Origin: JBGASG01 sp046328035
Lineage (GTDB): Bacteria; Cyanobacteriota; Vampirovibrionia; Obscuribacterales; Obscuribacteraceae
Length of the DNA stretch: 64,000 nt
Assembly (NCBI GenBank): GCA_046328035.1
Contig: JAXLXI010000014.1
Coordinates: 100,794 to 164,793, forward strand
Reading direction: 5' to 3'
The notes under the pieces were generated by a model. That model had not been told where the DNA came from. It searched no databases and saw only the letters and a program-made list of their open reading frames with translations. Both the position numbers and the translations under genes were made by a program. The first letter of the stretch is position 1; each line of letters starts with the position of its first letter. Of the stretch, positions 8,909 through 18,077 are shown one piece after another.

Positions 8909-9319
8909 ATGTGGAAGGGTCTCTTTGAACAATTCATTCGCAAGGTGTTCGCGGTCAGCGAAGAGGACCGCATTGCTCTGCGCAGTGAGTTGGCAGAGGC
9001 GGAATCGCAATTGCAGCGCCTTTCAGTATCCGATAGCCCGGACCGATTCGAAGTGGAACAACAACTTGAGCTGATCCGCCAGATCACGATGATCCGGACT
9101 AGATTCGAAGAGTACGCAGAACAGGTACCGCTGCTCGAACGCGCCGTCAAGATGCGCGAAAAACTTCTGGATTCCGCGCCCGATTTTGATGCCGACCGCG
9201 ACGACTTCATCGCGCAACTGATGCATTTCGCCTTCGTTCTCGACGAATTAGGCAAGAAGGACCGCGCCACCGAGATGCGGAGCCGCGCCCGCGAATTGCG
9301 CGCCGAACTGCGCATGTAA
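8909..9319 (+). CDS. Small helical protein of unknown function
   Basis: A 136-residue protein that is almost entirely charged helix. It begins MWKGLFEQFIRKVF, an amphipathic segment that could lie on the membrane, and continues with heptad-like Leu/Glu/Arg patterns and a TPR-like C-terminal helix pair (LMHFAFVLDELGKKDRATEM). I recognise no enzyme family. A repeat element lies just upstream, and the convergent membrane-protein operon ends 15 bp downstream. There is no strong ribosome site before ATG 8909. Confidence 0.6.
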   Translation: MWKGLFEQFIRKVFAVSEEDRIALRSELAEAESQLQRLSVSDSPDRFEVEQQLELIRQITMIRTRFEEYAEQVPLLERAVKMREKLLDSAPDFDADRDDFIAQLMHFAFVLDELGKKDRATEMRSRARELRAELRM

Positions 9320-9333
9320 CAGCACGCAGTTAG

Positions 9334-10005
9334 TCAAATCCTATTCAGCTTGGTAACGTCGTGCCGCTCGACAGGCACATGAACAATAGCGTCAGACTGG
9401 TCGACTTCAACAGCTTCCACAGGAATTTCGTTCTGATGCAACTCAGGGCGTGTGAGATTCATACGACTCTTTTGAAAGTCTCGGCCCAGTCTCCATCCTT
9501 TGAAAATGAGAGCCGCAGCAAGAGAAATTCCTGGCAGAATCCCACATATAGTGGCTCCGAGGATTGAAATTGCTGTGTAATAAACCCACCCCCCCACCAG
9601 TTGTGCCCAGTCCTGAAGCGTCCACGTTCTTGTGGAAAACTCAGTCATCGCGATCATATTCAATCCCGCAAAGAGAAATATTCCGGCGCAAAGCGCAGTG
9701 AAGCACCATGCGACTTGTCCCCAGAACTGGCTGAATGCAGAGTTCTCAGCCTTGTTCCATAGCTTCGCCAAACCAACGCATGTAAGAATCGGGACGATGA
9801 AGTAGATGAGCCCATGGTTCAAGAACACACGGCACACTCGTAGTCCAAAGGCTTGGTATCGGAGGTTTTCGACCCCCGTCCCACTCACTCCCAGAAAGTG
9901 TTCCGACCACTCGTCATCGAGCAGAGTCCCACAACCAACTACGTAGAGTCCTAGCAGTCCAAGGACGGAACCCACAATAATCGATTTCGGGTAAGGTACT
10001 TTCAT
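9334..10005 (-). CDS. Four-TM membrane protein, paralogue family member 1
   Basis: A 223-residue membrane protein, last gene of a six-gene reverse-strand operon. Four hydrophobic segments are visible. The first carries the family pattern IIVGSVLGLLGLYVVG. After a short extracytoplasmic loop comes a helix with LRYQAFGLRVCRVFL, then the second segment with FIVPILTCVGLAKLW. These motifs recur in four neighbouring genes. The C-terminal tail is hydrophilic and acidic. No known domain is recognised. The start is ATG 10005, with GTG 10008 possible. Confidence 0.7.
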   Translation of the reverse strand: MKVPYPKSIIVGSVLGLLGLYVVGCGTLLDDEWSEHFLGVSGTGVENLRYQAFGLRVCRVFLNHGLIYFIVPILTCVGLAKLWNKAENSAFSQFWGQVAWCFTALCAGIFLFAGLNMIAMTEFSTRTWTLQDWAQLVGGWVYYTAISILGATICGILPGISLAAALIFKGWRLGRDFQKSRMNLTRPELHQNEIPVEAVEVDQSDAIVHVPVERHDVTKLNRI

Positions 10006-10036
10006 CACGCGTTCACTTCAAAGAACTTGTCGAAAA

Positions 10037-10558
10037 TCATAAGCACTCATTCCGCGTGGTGCACAAGTCATACCCTTGAAGAACTAAGGCACCCAGGACG
10101 GAAACCGCGGGCAAAATGCCCCATGCAGTCAAACATAGAACGACGAAAATAGTAAGGCCAACAGCACCAAAGAAATGCGAGATCGTCCATGAATCGTAAG
10201 GAGTGCAGACCATGCAAGATAAAAGAAACACACCTGCGCTGGAGCAAACATAGCACAGCCAAAACCGCGGCCAAAATCTGATGAAACCTTGCTCTGATCG
10301 ACGTGCAGCCAGTTTCTCGATGCCCATACACGTAAAGATGGGCACAAGCAAAAAGACTGCGCCATCTTGCAGTCCTATGAGACACATTCGAAGAAGAAGT
10401 GCCTGTTGCCGAAGCTGACTTACATGTGGTTCGATTGCACCATGTACGACTGGCATTTGCCAGTCATGATAATAGGGACCCGTGTTGCTCACAAGATAAA
10501 TGCCGTACAGCCCAAGGCACGTACCCAAAATGATCGATCGAAGATAGGGAATCCTCAT
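10037..10558 (-). CDS. Four-TM membrane protein, paralogue family member 2
   Basis: A 173-residue protein closely related to member 1: MRIPYLRSIILGTCLGLYGIYLV against MKVPYPKSIIVG at the start, then LRQQALLLRMCLIGL and FLLVPIFTCMGIEKL. Four hydrophobic segments are visible. Its ATG overlaps the stop of the upstream gene in an ATGA arrangement (10555-10558), which indicates translational coupling. It has almost no C-terminal tail compared with member 1. Function unknown. Confidence 0.7.
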   Translation of the reverse strand: MRIPYLRSIILGTCLGLYGIYLVSNTGPYYHDWQMPVVHGAIEPHVSQLRQQALLLRMCLIGLQDGAVFLLVPIFTCMGIEKLAARRSEQGFIRFWPRFWLCYVCSSAGVFLLSCMVCTPYDSWTISHFFGAVGLTIFVVLCLTAWGILPAVSVLGALVLQGYDLCTTRNECL

Positions 10559-11121
10559 CGGCTGCCCTTTGCCCAGCGCTGCTTCAGGACGCCAAAGAAG
10601 GTAACGTGATCCGCTCCGCGATTCAATTCATCGTGCCAGGCAATGATGAGAGCCACTCCAGGCATGAGTCCTGATAGCATGGAAACGCATACTGCACACA
10701 AGCCAAGTTCCAGTCCGCTCATTAAGGACAGCATCACTGTGCCATGAATCAATCCACGGCAGGCTCCAAAGCAAAGTGACACTACGAACGCCCACAGCGC
10801 GCCCACCGGGGTCAGACGCATCCCTCTCATTACGATGTGATCAAATCGGTCCCAGCGCTGACGTTTCGAAAACCAGGCAACACCAAGAGAAACAAAGATT
10901 GGCAATCCAAACCAGTAGTTAGCGTTTTGAACACCCAGATGCATGGTTCTCAAAAACGATGCCACCATCTGCAGTTCAATCACTTCGGACATCTGCTGTG
11001 TCTGAGCAGCTGGAATGCTCCAGCCAGACCATAGCCAAAAGCTGCACTGTCCACAGACAAACGTGATGGACAGACCCACCAACGCTCCCAACAAACCTGC
11101 AGTCAGATATCGCGAGGTCAT
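10555..11121 (-). CDS. Four-TM membrane protein, paralogue family member 3
   Basis: A 188-residue protein with the same layout: an N-terminal TM with LGALVGLSITFVCG, a W-rich loop, a helix with MVASFLRTMHLGVQ, a TM with GLPIFVSLGVAWFSKRQ, and two further TMs. It is the most diverged member; the Cys before the conserved Gly in the second TM is replaced. GAGGAAG precedes ATG 11121. It is coupled to member 2 by a 4-bp overlap. Function unknown. Confidence 0.7.
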   Translation of the reverse strand: MTSRYLTAGLLGALVGLSITFVCGQCSFWLWSGWSIPAAQTQQMSEVIELQMVASFLRTMHLGVQNANYWFGLPIFVSLGVAWFSKRQRWDRFDHIVMRGMRLTPVGALWAFVVSLCFGACRGLIHGTVMLSLMSGLELGLCAVCVSMLSGLMPGVALIIAWHDELNRGADHVTFFGVLKQRWAKGSR

Positions 11122-11130
11122 CACACTTCC

Positions 11131-11439
11131 TCAAGCGCGATCGCGATGCGAAGGCAATAGACGCGTGAACACGGCGGTGACACCAGCGACGATACCGCAC
11201 TGAATTGCCAGGCGCATCAGATCGATCTGATTTGCGGTCGTCGACTGTTCGCCCATTTGCACCTTCAGTCCGAGAACGTCAATGCCTGCCTGGCGTTTCT
11301 CTACCGGCGGTTGCCAGATCGGTGCATAACCCATGGAACGCGCTGGCTGCCCCGGTTCCTGGCTCTGCCACGGCGGGTAGATGCACATCCCGATGACCAA
11401 TACCATTCCCAGCAACACCACAATCTGCTGCATTTGCAT
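11131..11439 (-). CDS. Small two-TM protein within the membrane-protein operon
   Basis: A 102-residue protein with an N-terminal TM helix (IVVLLGMVLVIGMCIYPPW), a periplasm-facing loop containing GYAPIWQPP, and a second hydrophobic segment near the C-terminus (LAIQCGIVAGVTAVF). It differs from its neighbours and is not one of the paralogues. The start ATG at 11439 shares its A with the stop of the preceding gene (TAATG), so translation is coupled. The frame is open upstream to 11574, but that part lies inside the preceding gene. Confidence 0.7.
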   Translation of the reverse strand: MQMQQIVVLLGMVLVIGMCIYPPWQSQEPGQPARSMGYAPIWQPPVEKRQAGIDVLGLKVQMGEQSTTANQIDLMRLAIQCGIVAGVTAVFTRLLPSHRDRA

Positions 11440-12032
11440 TAGAGGCAACCTGTCTTTTTTGAGGAGCGCCAGATCACCCCTTCCTGAATTAGCGAAATTA
11501 CAACTGCAAAGAAAGGAACTATTGCCGTTACAAATGACCAGAAGCACAAGTGCGCCGCGTACGCCAATCCGCATCCCACACTCCCGGGCGGATACGGGCT
11601 ATGGGGAATGTAAACCACGCCGCACTGTCCCATCATGAAACCCACAAAACCCACCGCAGCAACTCCAAACAGAGTGTTGTCCAGCATGAGTATCCATCTG
11701 CGGTTAGTCATTTTGACTGGATACGCCATCAGGTTCGGATATCTGATCCAGAGAAACGCGACGAGGAGACAGACAAGTATCGGTGCGATAAGAAACCCTG
11801 TTCCATGGTCCACAAAGAGGTGCGCTACGCGCAGTGCCATCGCTGCCCGCTCCAGCTCCATGACACGCGGGGGCACAAAATCCAGCCCCTCTATGTAGTT
11901 AGTCGGAATTGTCCATTGCCCGTAATAATTTCCGAAAATGCCGGCAATGACCAGCGCCGCAACCCCAACACAGGCGCCTACGACAATCGCAAGACAGTAT
12001 CTTTTGTGATTCTCAGCCATCTGAACGTACAT
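11439..12032 (-). CDS. Four-TM membrane protein, paralogue family member 4
   Basis: A 197-residue protein with family motifs IVVGACVGVAALVIAG, a loop with QWTIP, MALRVAHLFVDHG and FLIAPILVCLLVAFLW, then two more TMs. An internal ATG at 12020 (MAENHKRY) is an alternative start. The stop overlaps the next start by one base. The QWTIP/GWSIP/GWEIP loop motif is shared with members 3 and 5. Function unknown. Confidence 0.7.
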   Translation of the reverse strand: MYVQMAENHKRYCLAIVVGACVGVAALVIAGIFGNYYGQWTIPTNYIEGLDFVPPRVMELERAAMALRVAHLFVDHGTGFLIAPILVCLLVAFLWIRYPNLMAYPVKMTNRRWILMLDNTLFGVAAVGFVGFMMGQCGVVYIPHSPYPPGSVGCGLAYAAHLCFWSFVTAIVPFFAVVISLIQEGVIWRSSKKTGCL

Positions 12033-12097
12033 GCCTGAAACTCGCGCTATTACCTGCCATTATGACATCCCGCCCCAGTTCGCGGGCCGACTTAAGG

Positions 12098-12733
12098 CTA
12101 CTTCTGCTCGATTGCCTGCGGACGGTTATTGCGAATCCCTTCGGCGATGAGTGCAATGAACAGTGCCATCGCCGGTAGTGCACCGCATATGGTCGTGAGA
12201 AACACGGTCGAGAGGCCCCACAGCATACAGATGACAACTTCATTGACAAATGATGAAATGCTGAAGCACGCGGCGACACAGCCGGCAGCGAAGGCGACGA
12301 TCGCGCAGCACAAGTAAACCCCAAAAGTGCGTGCCAGAAATCGCCCGCGTCCGGTACCGCGCGGCAGGCACGTAATCAATTTGGCGATGCCGCCGCACGA
12401 AACAATCGGTACGGTGATGAATGTCAGTCCATGTGCCAGCGCCAGGTGGCAGGTCCGCAGCCATGCCGCTTGGTACCAGAGATTGGCGGTCTGCTCTGAT
12501 GCTTTGATGTACTCGGGAATTTCCCAGCCGGTGCCGTTCCACGAACTGAGAAAACCCACCAAAACCAGCAATAACAGCCCCAACACGGTTCCGATTCCGG
12601 CGGCGATGAAATAATGCGGTTTGGTTGCAACGGCCGCGGGCAAATTCGCGGTCGTGTCATCTTCCGGCATCGCGAAATACATCACCGCGATCACCACGAC
12701 CATCACCACCGTCACTCCGATCAACGCCAGCAT
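12098..12733 (-). CDS. Four- to five-TM membrane protein, paralogue family member 5 (first gene of the operon)
   Basis: The 211-residue protein adds an extra N-terminal TM (MLALIGVTVVMVVVIAVMYF) and a short linker before the family core: GTVLGLLLLVLVGFLSS, a GWEIPEYI loop, AAWLRTCHLALAHG and ITVPIVSCGGIAKL. I chose ATG 12733 because AAGGA lies 9 nt upstream; the frame also offers TTG 12763. It faces the divergent efflux operon across 154 bp. No enzyme motifs are seen. Confidence 0.7.
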   Translation of the reverse strand: MLALIGVTVVMVVVIAVMYFAMPEDDTTANLPAAVATKPHYFIAAGIGTVLGLLLLVLVGFLSSWNGTGWEIPEYIKASEQTANLWYQAAWLRTCHLALAHGLTFITVPIVSCGGIAKLITCLPRGTGRGRFLARTFGVYLCCAIVAFAAGCVAACFSISSFVNEVVICMLWGLSTVFLTTICGALPAMALFIALIAEGIRNNRPQAIEQK

Positions 12734-12887
12734 GCTGCGTATTCCTTCGACGCGATACCTCAATCTTCATGCTAACAGCAGGCAAGAAGTTGCGCCCGCA
12801 CCTGAGTAAGGACCTCGTTAATTCCGCAAACCGGCGCCAGGGCGGCAGATCTGATAGATTACGTTCCGCCTATGACCAGGAGACCTG

Positions 12888-14843
12888 TTGACGCACATGG
12901 CATCCCACATCCGCAGTACTGCAGTGGTTTTCTGCGGCATGGTCTGCATAGTTGCCATGGTGCTCACGACGACATTGCTCCCATGTTGTCAGCAAGCGCG
13001 CTCGGAAGAAACGCCGAAAGCTGCACCGGCACGCGCCAAATCGGTCGCGCAGGCGCCACAACCGAACCCGGCAAACCCGCAATCTCAACTTCCCACCTCA
13101 GAACAGGGCAAGCAAACCCCGCCCGCCTCTCCCTACGAAAACTCCCAGCCGCCCCCCAGTTTCAAGCCTCCGGAGTTGACCAGTCCCACGGGCGGCATGA
13201 CCACGCCACCGACGCTAAAAGGGCCAATCGGTAGCGGCGGGCAGCAATCCATGCCGACACCTCAGGTGGTGCCCGCTCAGCCCGGACCCGCCACCATCGA
13301 AGCAAAAGAAAAACTCGACGCCATCGTCGATGACACATTGCGTTCGACGGGAGCCATGTTCAAAGATCCCGACCAGGTGATCACAGCGCCGCCTGTCCTC
13401 ACGGCGCTGATTACCCTCGACCGCCAATTGCCGTCGCCATATCAACTCGATGCCAGCGGCACCCGCCAGATAAATCTGCGCGACACAGTCATGCAGGCGC
13501 GTGCCAACAACCTGATTATCAAAATCGTCGGCGAGAAATCCGAGGCGGACCGCTGGAAATACATCAGCAGCATGGGCGGGTTTCTTCCCAACTTGATCAA
13601 TGAGGTCAGTTATCAGGGTTTGACCGGACAATACATCAGCCCTGCGGGAGCGGCGCTGCCGCTGCGCAATTACTACCTCAACATGCCCGCATCCATTCAA
13701 TGGTACGGATATCAGGGCGGCAAAATAATCCACACGTTTCTTCAGGAAAAGCACACTTACCGTGCATCTCAATACGAGCTCAAAGGCAGCACCAATGACG
13801 TTCTGCTTGAGGCATCGAACTTGTACTATGACCTCGTCCAGAACGATGCCGTGCTGCAAATCCGCATCAAGGCCGTCGAAACATCGAACGCCCTCTATCT
13901 GATCAATCAGGATCAATTCGCCAATGGTGTCGTTTCGACGCTGGAGGTGTTGCAGGCGAAGACGCAGTTATCGAAAGACCGGCAGAACCTGATTAAGCAG
14001 CAGGTGGAACGCCGCCAGTCTGCGATAAAACTAGCGAAGGCGCTCAATCTAGACTACGCGACTGACCTGACACCCGACCGACAAGTACGCAAGATTGTCC
14101 TCGTCGACAAGAACCTGACACCCAACGACCTGCTGCGCATCGCCATCGACAACCGTCCTGAATTGAAGAAATTCGAACAGCTGCGTCTCGCAGCTAAGGA
14201 AGCCGTCAAAGTCGCCAAGGCACCACTGCTCCCCACGGTTTCAGTCACCGGCACCTCGGTCGGCACTTTCGCTCGCATCACCAAGCAGAACCAAAATAAT
14301 CAGCAACTTCCCTTCAGCACCTCAGGTGGTGCCACGACGGGCGCCGTTTCAGGCGCCAGCGGATTGCCGCTCGCGGCGGGCGACAACGGCGGACCTCGCG
14401 TCAACGCCGGACGGTCCTTGTTTCTCATCGGGCTTGATGTGCAATGGACGCTGGGCGGGCTCGGCGTTACGGCGTTCGGCAACATGGAATCGGCGAAAGC
14501 CACCGCACGCAAGGTACAGCTGGAGTTTCTCGACGAAATGAACCGCGTGCAGGCAGAAGTGCGCGACGCGTACTTGTCATCGCTGTCGGCGGAAAACTTG
14601 ATTATCGAAACGACCGACGCCGTCAACTCGTCGGCTGAACAACTGCGGGTCGCCAAAGACCGCATCGAGAACGGTGTCGGCACGCAGCTCGATGTCCTCA
14701 ATGCTCAAAAGGATTACACAACCGCCCTCATCGATAAAGTGAAGGCCATCACCGAATACAACTCAGCGCAGGTCAAACTGCTGCGCGCCATTGGACGCAT
14801 TTCGGTCAACACAGTCGTTTCCAACAGTCCACTGAGAGATTAG
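12888..14843 (+). CDS. TolC-family outer membrane efflux protein
   Basis: The 651-residue protein has an N-terminal export signal, a Pro-rich low-complexity linker to about residue 130, and then a TolC-type fold in two repeats. Marks are TVMQARANNLIIKI, long helices with LYYDLVQNDAVLQIR and LEVLQAKTQL, and the second half RDAYLSSLSAEN and GVGTQLDVLNAQKDY. It should form the outer-membrane exit duct for the RND pumps encoded downstream. AGGAG (12878-12882) is 5 nt before TTG 12888; ATG 12897 is a possible alternative. The gap to the next gene is 9 bp. The Pro-rich linker is unusual for the family. Confidence 0.92.
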   Translation: MTHMASHIRSTAVVFCGMVCIVAMVLTTTLLPCCQQARSEETPKAAPARAKSVAQAPQPNPANPQSQLPTSEQGKQTPPASPYENSQPPPSFKPPELTSPTGGMTTPPTLKGPIGSGGQQSMPTPQVVPAQPGPATIEAKEKLDAIVDDTLRSTGAMFKDPDQVITAPPVLTALITLDRQLPSPYQLDASGTRQINLRDTVMQARANNLIIKIVGEKSEADRWKYISSMGGFLPNLINEVSYQGLTGQYISPAGAALPLRNYYLNMPASIQWYGYQGGKIIHTFLQEKHTYRASQYELKGSTNDVLLEASNLYYDLVQNDAVLQIRIKAVETSNALYLINQDQFANGVVSTLEVLQAKTQLSKDRQNLIKQQVERRQSAIKLAKALNLDYATDLTPDRQVRKIVLVDKNLTPNDLLRIAIDNRPELKKFEQLRLAAKEAVKVAKAPLLPTVSVTGTSVGTFARITKQNQNNQQLPFSTSGGATTGAVSGASGLPLAAGDNGGPRVNAGRSLFLIGLDVQWTLGGLGVTAFGNMESAKATARKVQLEFLDEMNRVQAEVRDAYLSSLSAENLIIETTDAVNSSAEQLRVAKDRIENGVGTQLDVLNAQKDYTTALIDKVKAITEYNSAQVKLLRAIGRISVNTVVSNSPLRD

Positions 14844-14852
14844 GCGCCGACT

Positions 14853-17800
14853 ATGTGGATTGTGCAACTAGCCTTAAACCGAGCCCACACGATCATCGCT
14901 GCCGCGATCACGATCATCATTTTCGGATTGATCTCGTTGCACAAGATGGCCATCGACATCTTCCCGGTGATCAACATTCCGATCGTCAGCGTGGCATGGA
15001 CCTACACGGGCATGTCTCCGTACTACATGGAGAACATCATCACCTCCGTCACCGAGCGCGCGCTCACCTCGACGGTCAACGGCATCAAGCGCATGGAGTC
15101 GATCTCTGTGAGCGGTATCGCCGTAATCAAGCTGTATCTCAACGAGGGGATCAACGTCGGCGAAGACGTAGCCATGGCCACCTCGGTCGGTGCCGCCTTG
15201 CTGAGGCAGATGCCGCGCGGCATCAATCCGCCCTTCGTCACCGCATCCAGTGCCACCGACGTACCGGTGATGCAACTGGGCATCCAGAGCGATACGCTGT
15301 CGGAGGCGCGCCTCTTTGACATAGCCAACAACCTGTTGCGCAGCCAGCTGGCGACGGTGCAGGGCACGAAGATTCCGTTCCCCTACGGCGGAAAATACCG
15401 GCAGGTGATGATCGACCTCGACCCGAAAGCGCTCTATGCCTACGGGCTGTCGGCCGACTCGATCGTCAACATAATCAAGGCGCAGAACGTCCTTGACCCT
15501 ACCGGCACCGCCAAAATCGGCAGCAGCGAATACATCATTCAACTCAATAACATACCGACCAAAATAGAAGAGTTGAATAATCTGCCGGTCAAGAATTACA
15601 AGGGCGCAGTCGTCTTCCTGCGTGATGTTGGGCAGGCGCACGACGGCAATCAGCCGCAGCTCAATATCGTCAACATCAACGGCAAACGTGCCGTGCTGTT
15701 CAACATATTGAAGAACGCCGACGCCTCGACGCTGACTGTGGTCAACAATATCAAAGAACAACTGCCGCGCCTGCAAGGGCTGGTGCCGCCGGAGTGCAAA
15801 ATCAATATCCTTTCCGACCAGTCGGAATTCGTGCGCGAGTGCGTGTCGGAGGTGGCGCGCGAGGCACTGATTGCGGCCGGATTGACGGCGCTGATGATCC
15901 TGGCTTTGCTGGGCAGCTGGCGCAGCACTTTGATCGTGGCAACCTCCATTCCGCTTGCCATGCTGACCGCATTCATAGCTCTGGCCGTCACCGGGCAGTC
16001 GATAAACTCCATGACACTGGGTGGGCTGGCGCTCGCCGTCGGCATGCTGGTCGACGACGCCACAGTAGAAATCGAAAATGTGCACCGCAATCTGGGCATG
16101 GGCAAAGACATCGTTACCGCCATCCTTGATGGGGCGCAGCAGGTGGCGCTGCCGGCGCTGGTTTCGACGATGTCGATCTGCATCGTCTTCGTGCCTGTGT
16201 TCTTGTTGACCGAGCCATCTCGTTCGCTGTTCGTGCCTCTGGGTATGGCAGTGGCGTTCGCGATGATGGCGTCTTATGCGCTCTCGCGGACGATGGTGCC
16301 CTTGATGTCGAAACGTCTCCTGGCGCACGAGCACGAACTCAAGGAAGCGAATGCGCACAAGCAACCGAGATTCTTCGGCAAGATTCACAAATTCATCGAC
16401 TCCAATTTCGAAAACGCGCGCCAGACCTATCAGGGCATGCTTCGCTGGACGCTCGACCGCCCGACGATCGGCGTCGCATTGTTCCTCGGCTTCTACTCAC
16501 TGTCGTTCTGCCTGTTGCCCTTCATCGGTCAGGACTACTTCCCGGCTATCGATGGCGGGCAGATCAGGTTGCACGTCTGCGCGCCCCCGGGGACGCGCAT
16601 CGAGACGACGGAGCAGATATTCCGCAAAGTCGAGAACGCCGTCAAAGAAACCTTGCCACCGGGGGAGGTGACTGGTGTCATCGACAATATCGGGTTGCCG
16701 GTGAGCGGTATCAATTATGCGTTGTCGGACAGCCAGACGATCAGCGAGGCGGACGGCGAAATACTCTTGACGCTGTCGGAGCACCGCGCGCATTCGACTA
16801 TGTATTATCAGGACCGCATTCGGGAGATGCTCAAGAAACGCTTTCCCGACTTGAACTGCTATTTCCAGCCCGCCGACATGGTGTCGCAAATTTTGAACGC
16901 GGGGCTGCCGGCCCCTGTGGATATCAAAATCATCGGCATGAACCGGGCGAAGAACTACGAGCAGGCAGTTGAAATAAAGCGCGCCGTCTCCCGGATTCGC
17001 GGCGCCGTTGACGTGACGGTGCACCAGGTACCGAATGCACCGCACTTCCAGTGGGAGGTCGACCGCACCAAGTCGATACAGATGGGTGTCACGCAGAAGG
17101 ACGTCTCGAATTCGTTCCTGGTCAACTTGAGTTCGAGCTTCCAGATGTTTCCTAATTTCTGGTTGAACAATAAAAATCGCATCAACTACAACCTGGCTGT
17201 GCAGACGCCGCAGCATCTGATTGCCAGCCTGGACGACTTGCGATTTATGTCGATCACGCCCACCAGCAAGCGGTCGCAAGCCGTGGAGAATCCGCCGGTG
17301 CTGACCAACGTAGCCAGCTTCAAGCGCAGCGTCACACCGGCAGTGGTGAATCACGTTTCGGTGATGCCGGTCTATGACGTCTTTGTTTCTTGCCAGTCGC
17401 GTGACCTGGGCGGCGTGGCGGAAGACCTGAAGAACGTGCTCGAACCTATTAAGAAGAAACTGCCGCAGGGCACTTTGATGGTCAGCGCCGGGCAGGTGAT
17501 GAGCATGGAACTGGCGTTCATGACTCTGATTGCCGGGCTGGCGTTCGCCATCCTGCTGGTGTATCTGCTCCTGGTGGTCAACTTCCAGTCCTGGAGCGAC
17601 CCGCTGATAATTCTTATGGCGGTGCCCGGCGCGTTGTCGGGGATCATCTGGAGTCTCTTTGTGACGCAGACAACGTTTACCATTCCAGCTTTGATGGGCG
17701 CCATCATGACCATCGGCGTGGCGTCGGCTAACAGCATCTTGATGGTGACCTTCGCACGCGAGCAACTCGCGGAAGGATTCGACAGCAAAACATCGGCTTA

Positions 17801-18077
17801 CAATGCCGGTTACGAGCGGTTTCGTCCGGTAATCATGACGGCTACCGCCATGATCATCGGCATGATTCCGATGTCGCTGGGCACCGGGCAGGGCGGTTCA
17901 CAGAACGCTCCCATCGGGCGCGCAGTCATCGGCGGATTGATGGTTGCCACCATGTCGACCTTGTTTTTCGTCCCGCTGATTTTCAGCATCAGCCGGAAGA
18001 AACGCAAAGGAAGAAACTCCCCGGACGCGCCCGCACCAGACTCTCCTCCCGGCGGAGGTGCTCATGTGGATCGTTGA
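14853..18077 (+). CDS. RND efflux pump, inner-membrane permease 1
   Basis: A full-length 1,074-residue RND permease of the AcrB/HAE1 type with twelve TMs and two periplasmic loops. TM4 carries the proton-relay Asp pair in VGMLVDDATVEIEN. In TM10 the motif reads GVASANSILMVTFARE, so the Lys that AcrB has in this helix (K940) is replaced by Ala. The loops contain ISEADGEI and AGLPAPVDIKI. It overlaps the next pump gene by 14 bp. The operon has one adaptor and one TolC for two pumps, as in MdtABC-like systems. Substrate unknown. Confidence 0.93.
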   Translation: MWIVQLALNRAHTIIAAAITIIIFGLISLHKMAIDIFPVINIPIVSVAWTYTGMSPYYMENIITSVTERALTSTVNGIKRMESISVSGIAVIKLYLNEGINVGEDVAMATSVGAALLRQMPRGINPPFVTASSATDVPVMQLGIQSDTLSEARLFDIANNLLRSQLATVQGTKIPFPYGGKYRQVMIDLDPKALYAYGLSADSIVNIIKAQNVLDPTGTAKIGSSEYIIQLNNIPTKIEELNNLPVKNYKGAVVFLRDVGQAHDGNQPQLNIVNINGKRAVLFNILKNADASTLTVVNNIKEQLPRLQGLVPPECKINILSDQSEFVRECVSEVAREALIAAGLTALMILALLGSWRSTLIVATSIPLAMLTAFIALAVTGQSINSMTLGGLALAVGMLVDDATVEIENVHRNLGMGKDIVTAILDGAQQVALPALVSTMSICIVFVPVFLLTEPSRSLFVPLGMAVAFAMMASYALSRTMVPLMSKRLLAHEHELKEANAHKQPRFFGKIHKFIDSNFENARQTYQGMLRWTLDRPTIGVALFLGFYSLSFCLLPFIGQDYFPAIDGGQIRLHVCAPPGTRIETTEQIFRKVENAVKETLPPGEVTGVIDNIGLPVSGINYALSDSQTISEADGEILLTLSEHRAHSTMYYQDRIREMLKKRFPDLNCYFQPADMVSQILNAGLPAPVDIKIIGMNRAKNYEQAVEIKRAVSRIRGAVDVTVHQVPNAPHFQWEVDRTKSIQMGVTQKDVSNSFLVNLSSSFQMFPNFWLNNKNRINYNLAVQTPQHLIASLDDLRFMSITPTSKRSQAVENPPVLTNVASFKRSVTPAVVNHVSVMPVYDVFVSCQSRDLGGVAEDLKNVLEPIKKKLPQGTLMVSAGQVMSMELAFMTLIAGLAFAILLVYLLLVVNFQSWSDPLIILMAVPGALSGIIWSLFVTQTTFTIPALMGAIMTIGVASANSILMVTFAREQLAEGFDSKTSAYNAGYERFRPVIMTATAMIIGMIPMSLGTGQGGSQNAPIGRAVIGGLMVATMSTLFFVPLIFSISRKKRKGRNSPDAPAPDSPPGGGAHVDR

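Noticed and set aside
14874..16388. 504-residue reverse frame inside the first RND gene
   Set aside because: Antisense to a clear RND permease, with His/Arg/Asp-rich composition typical of shadow frames. The same holds for 16497-17765 and 19999-21549.
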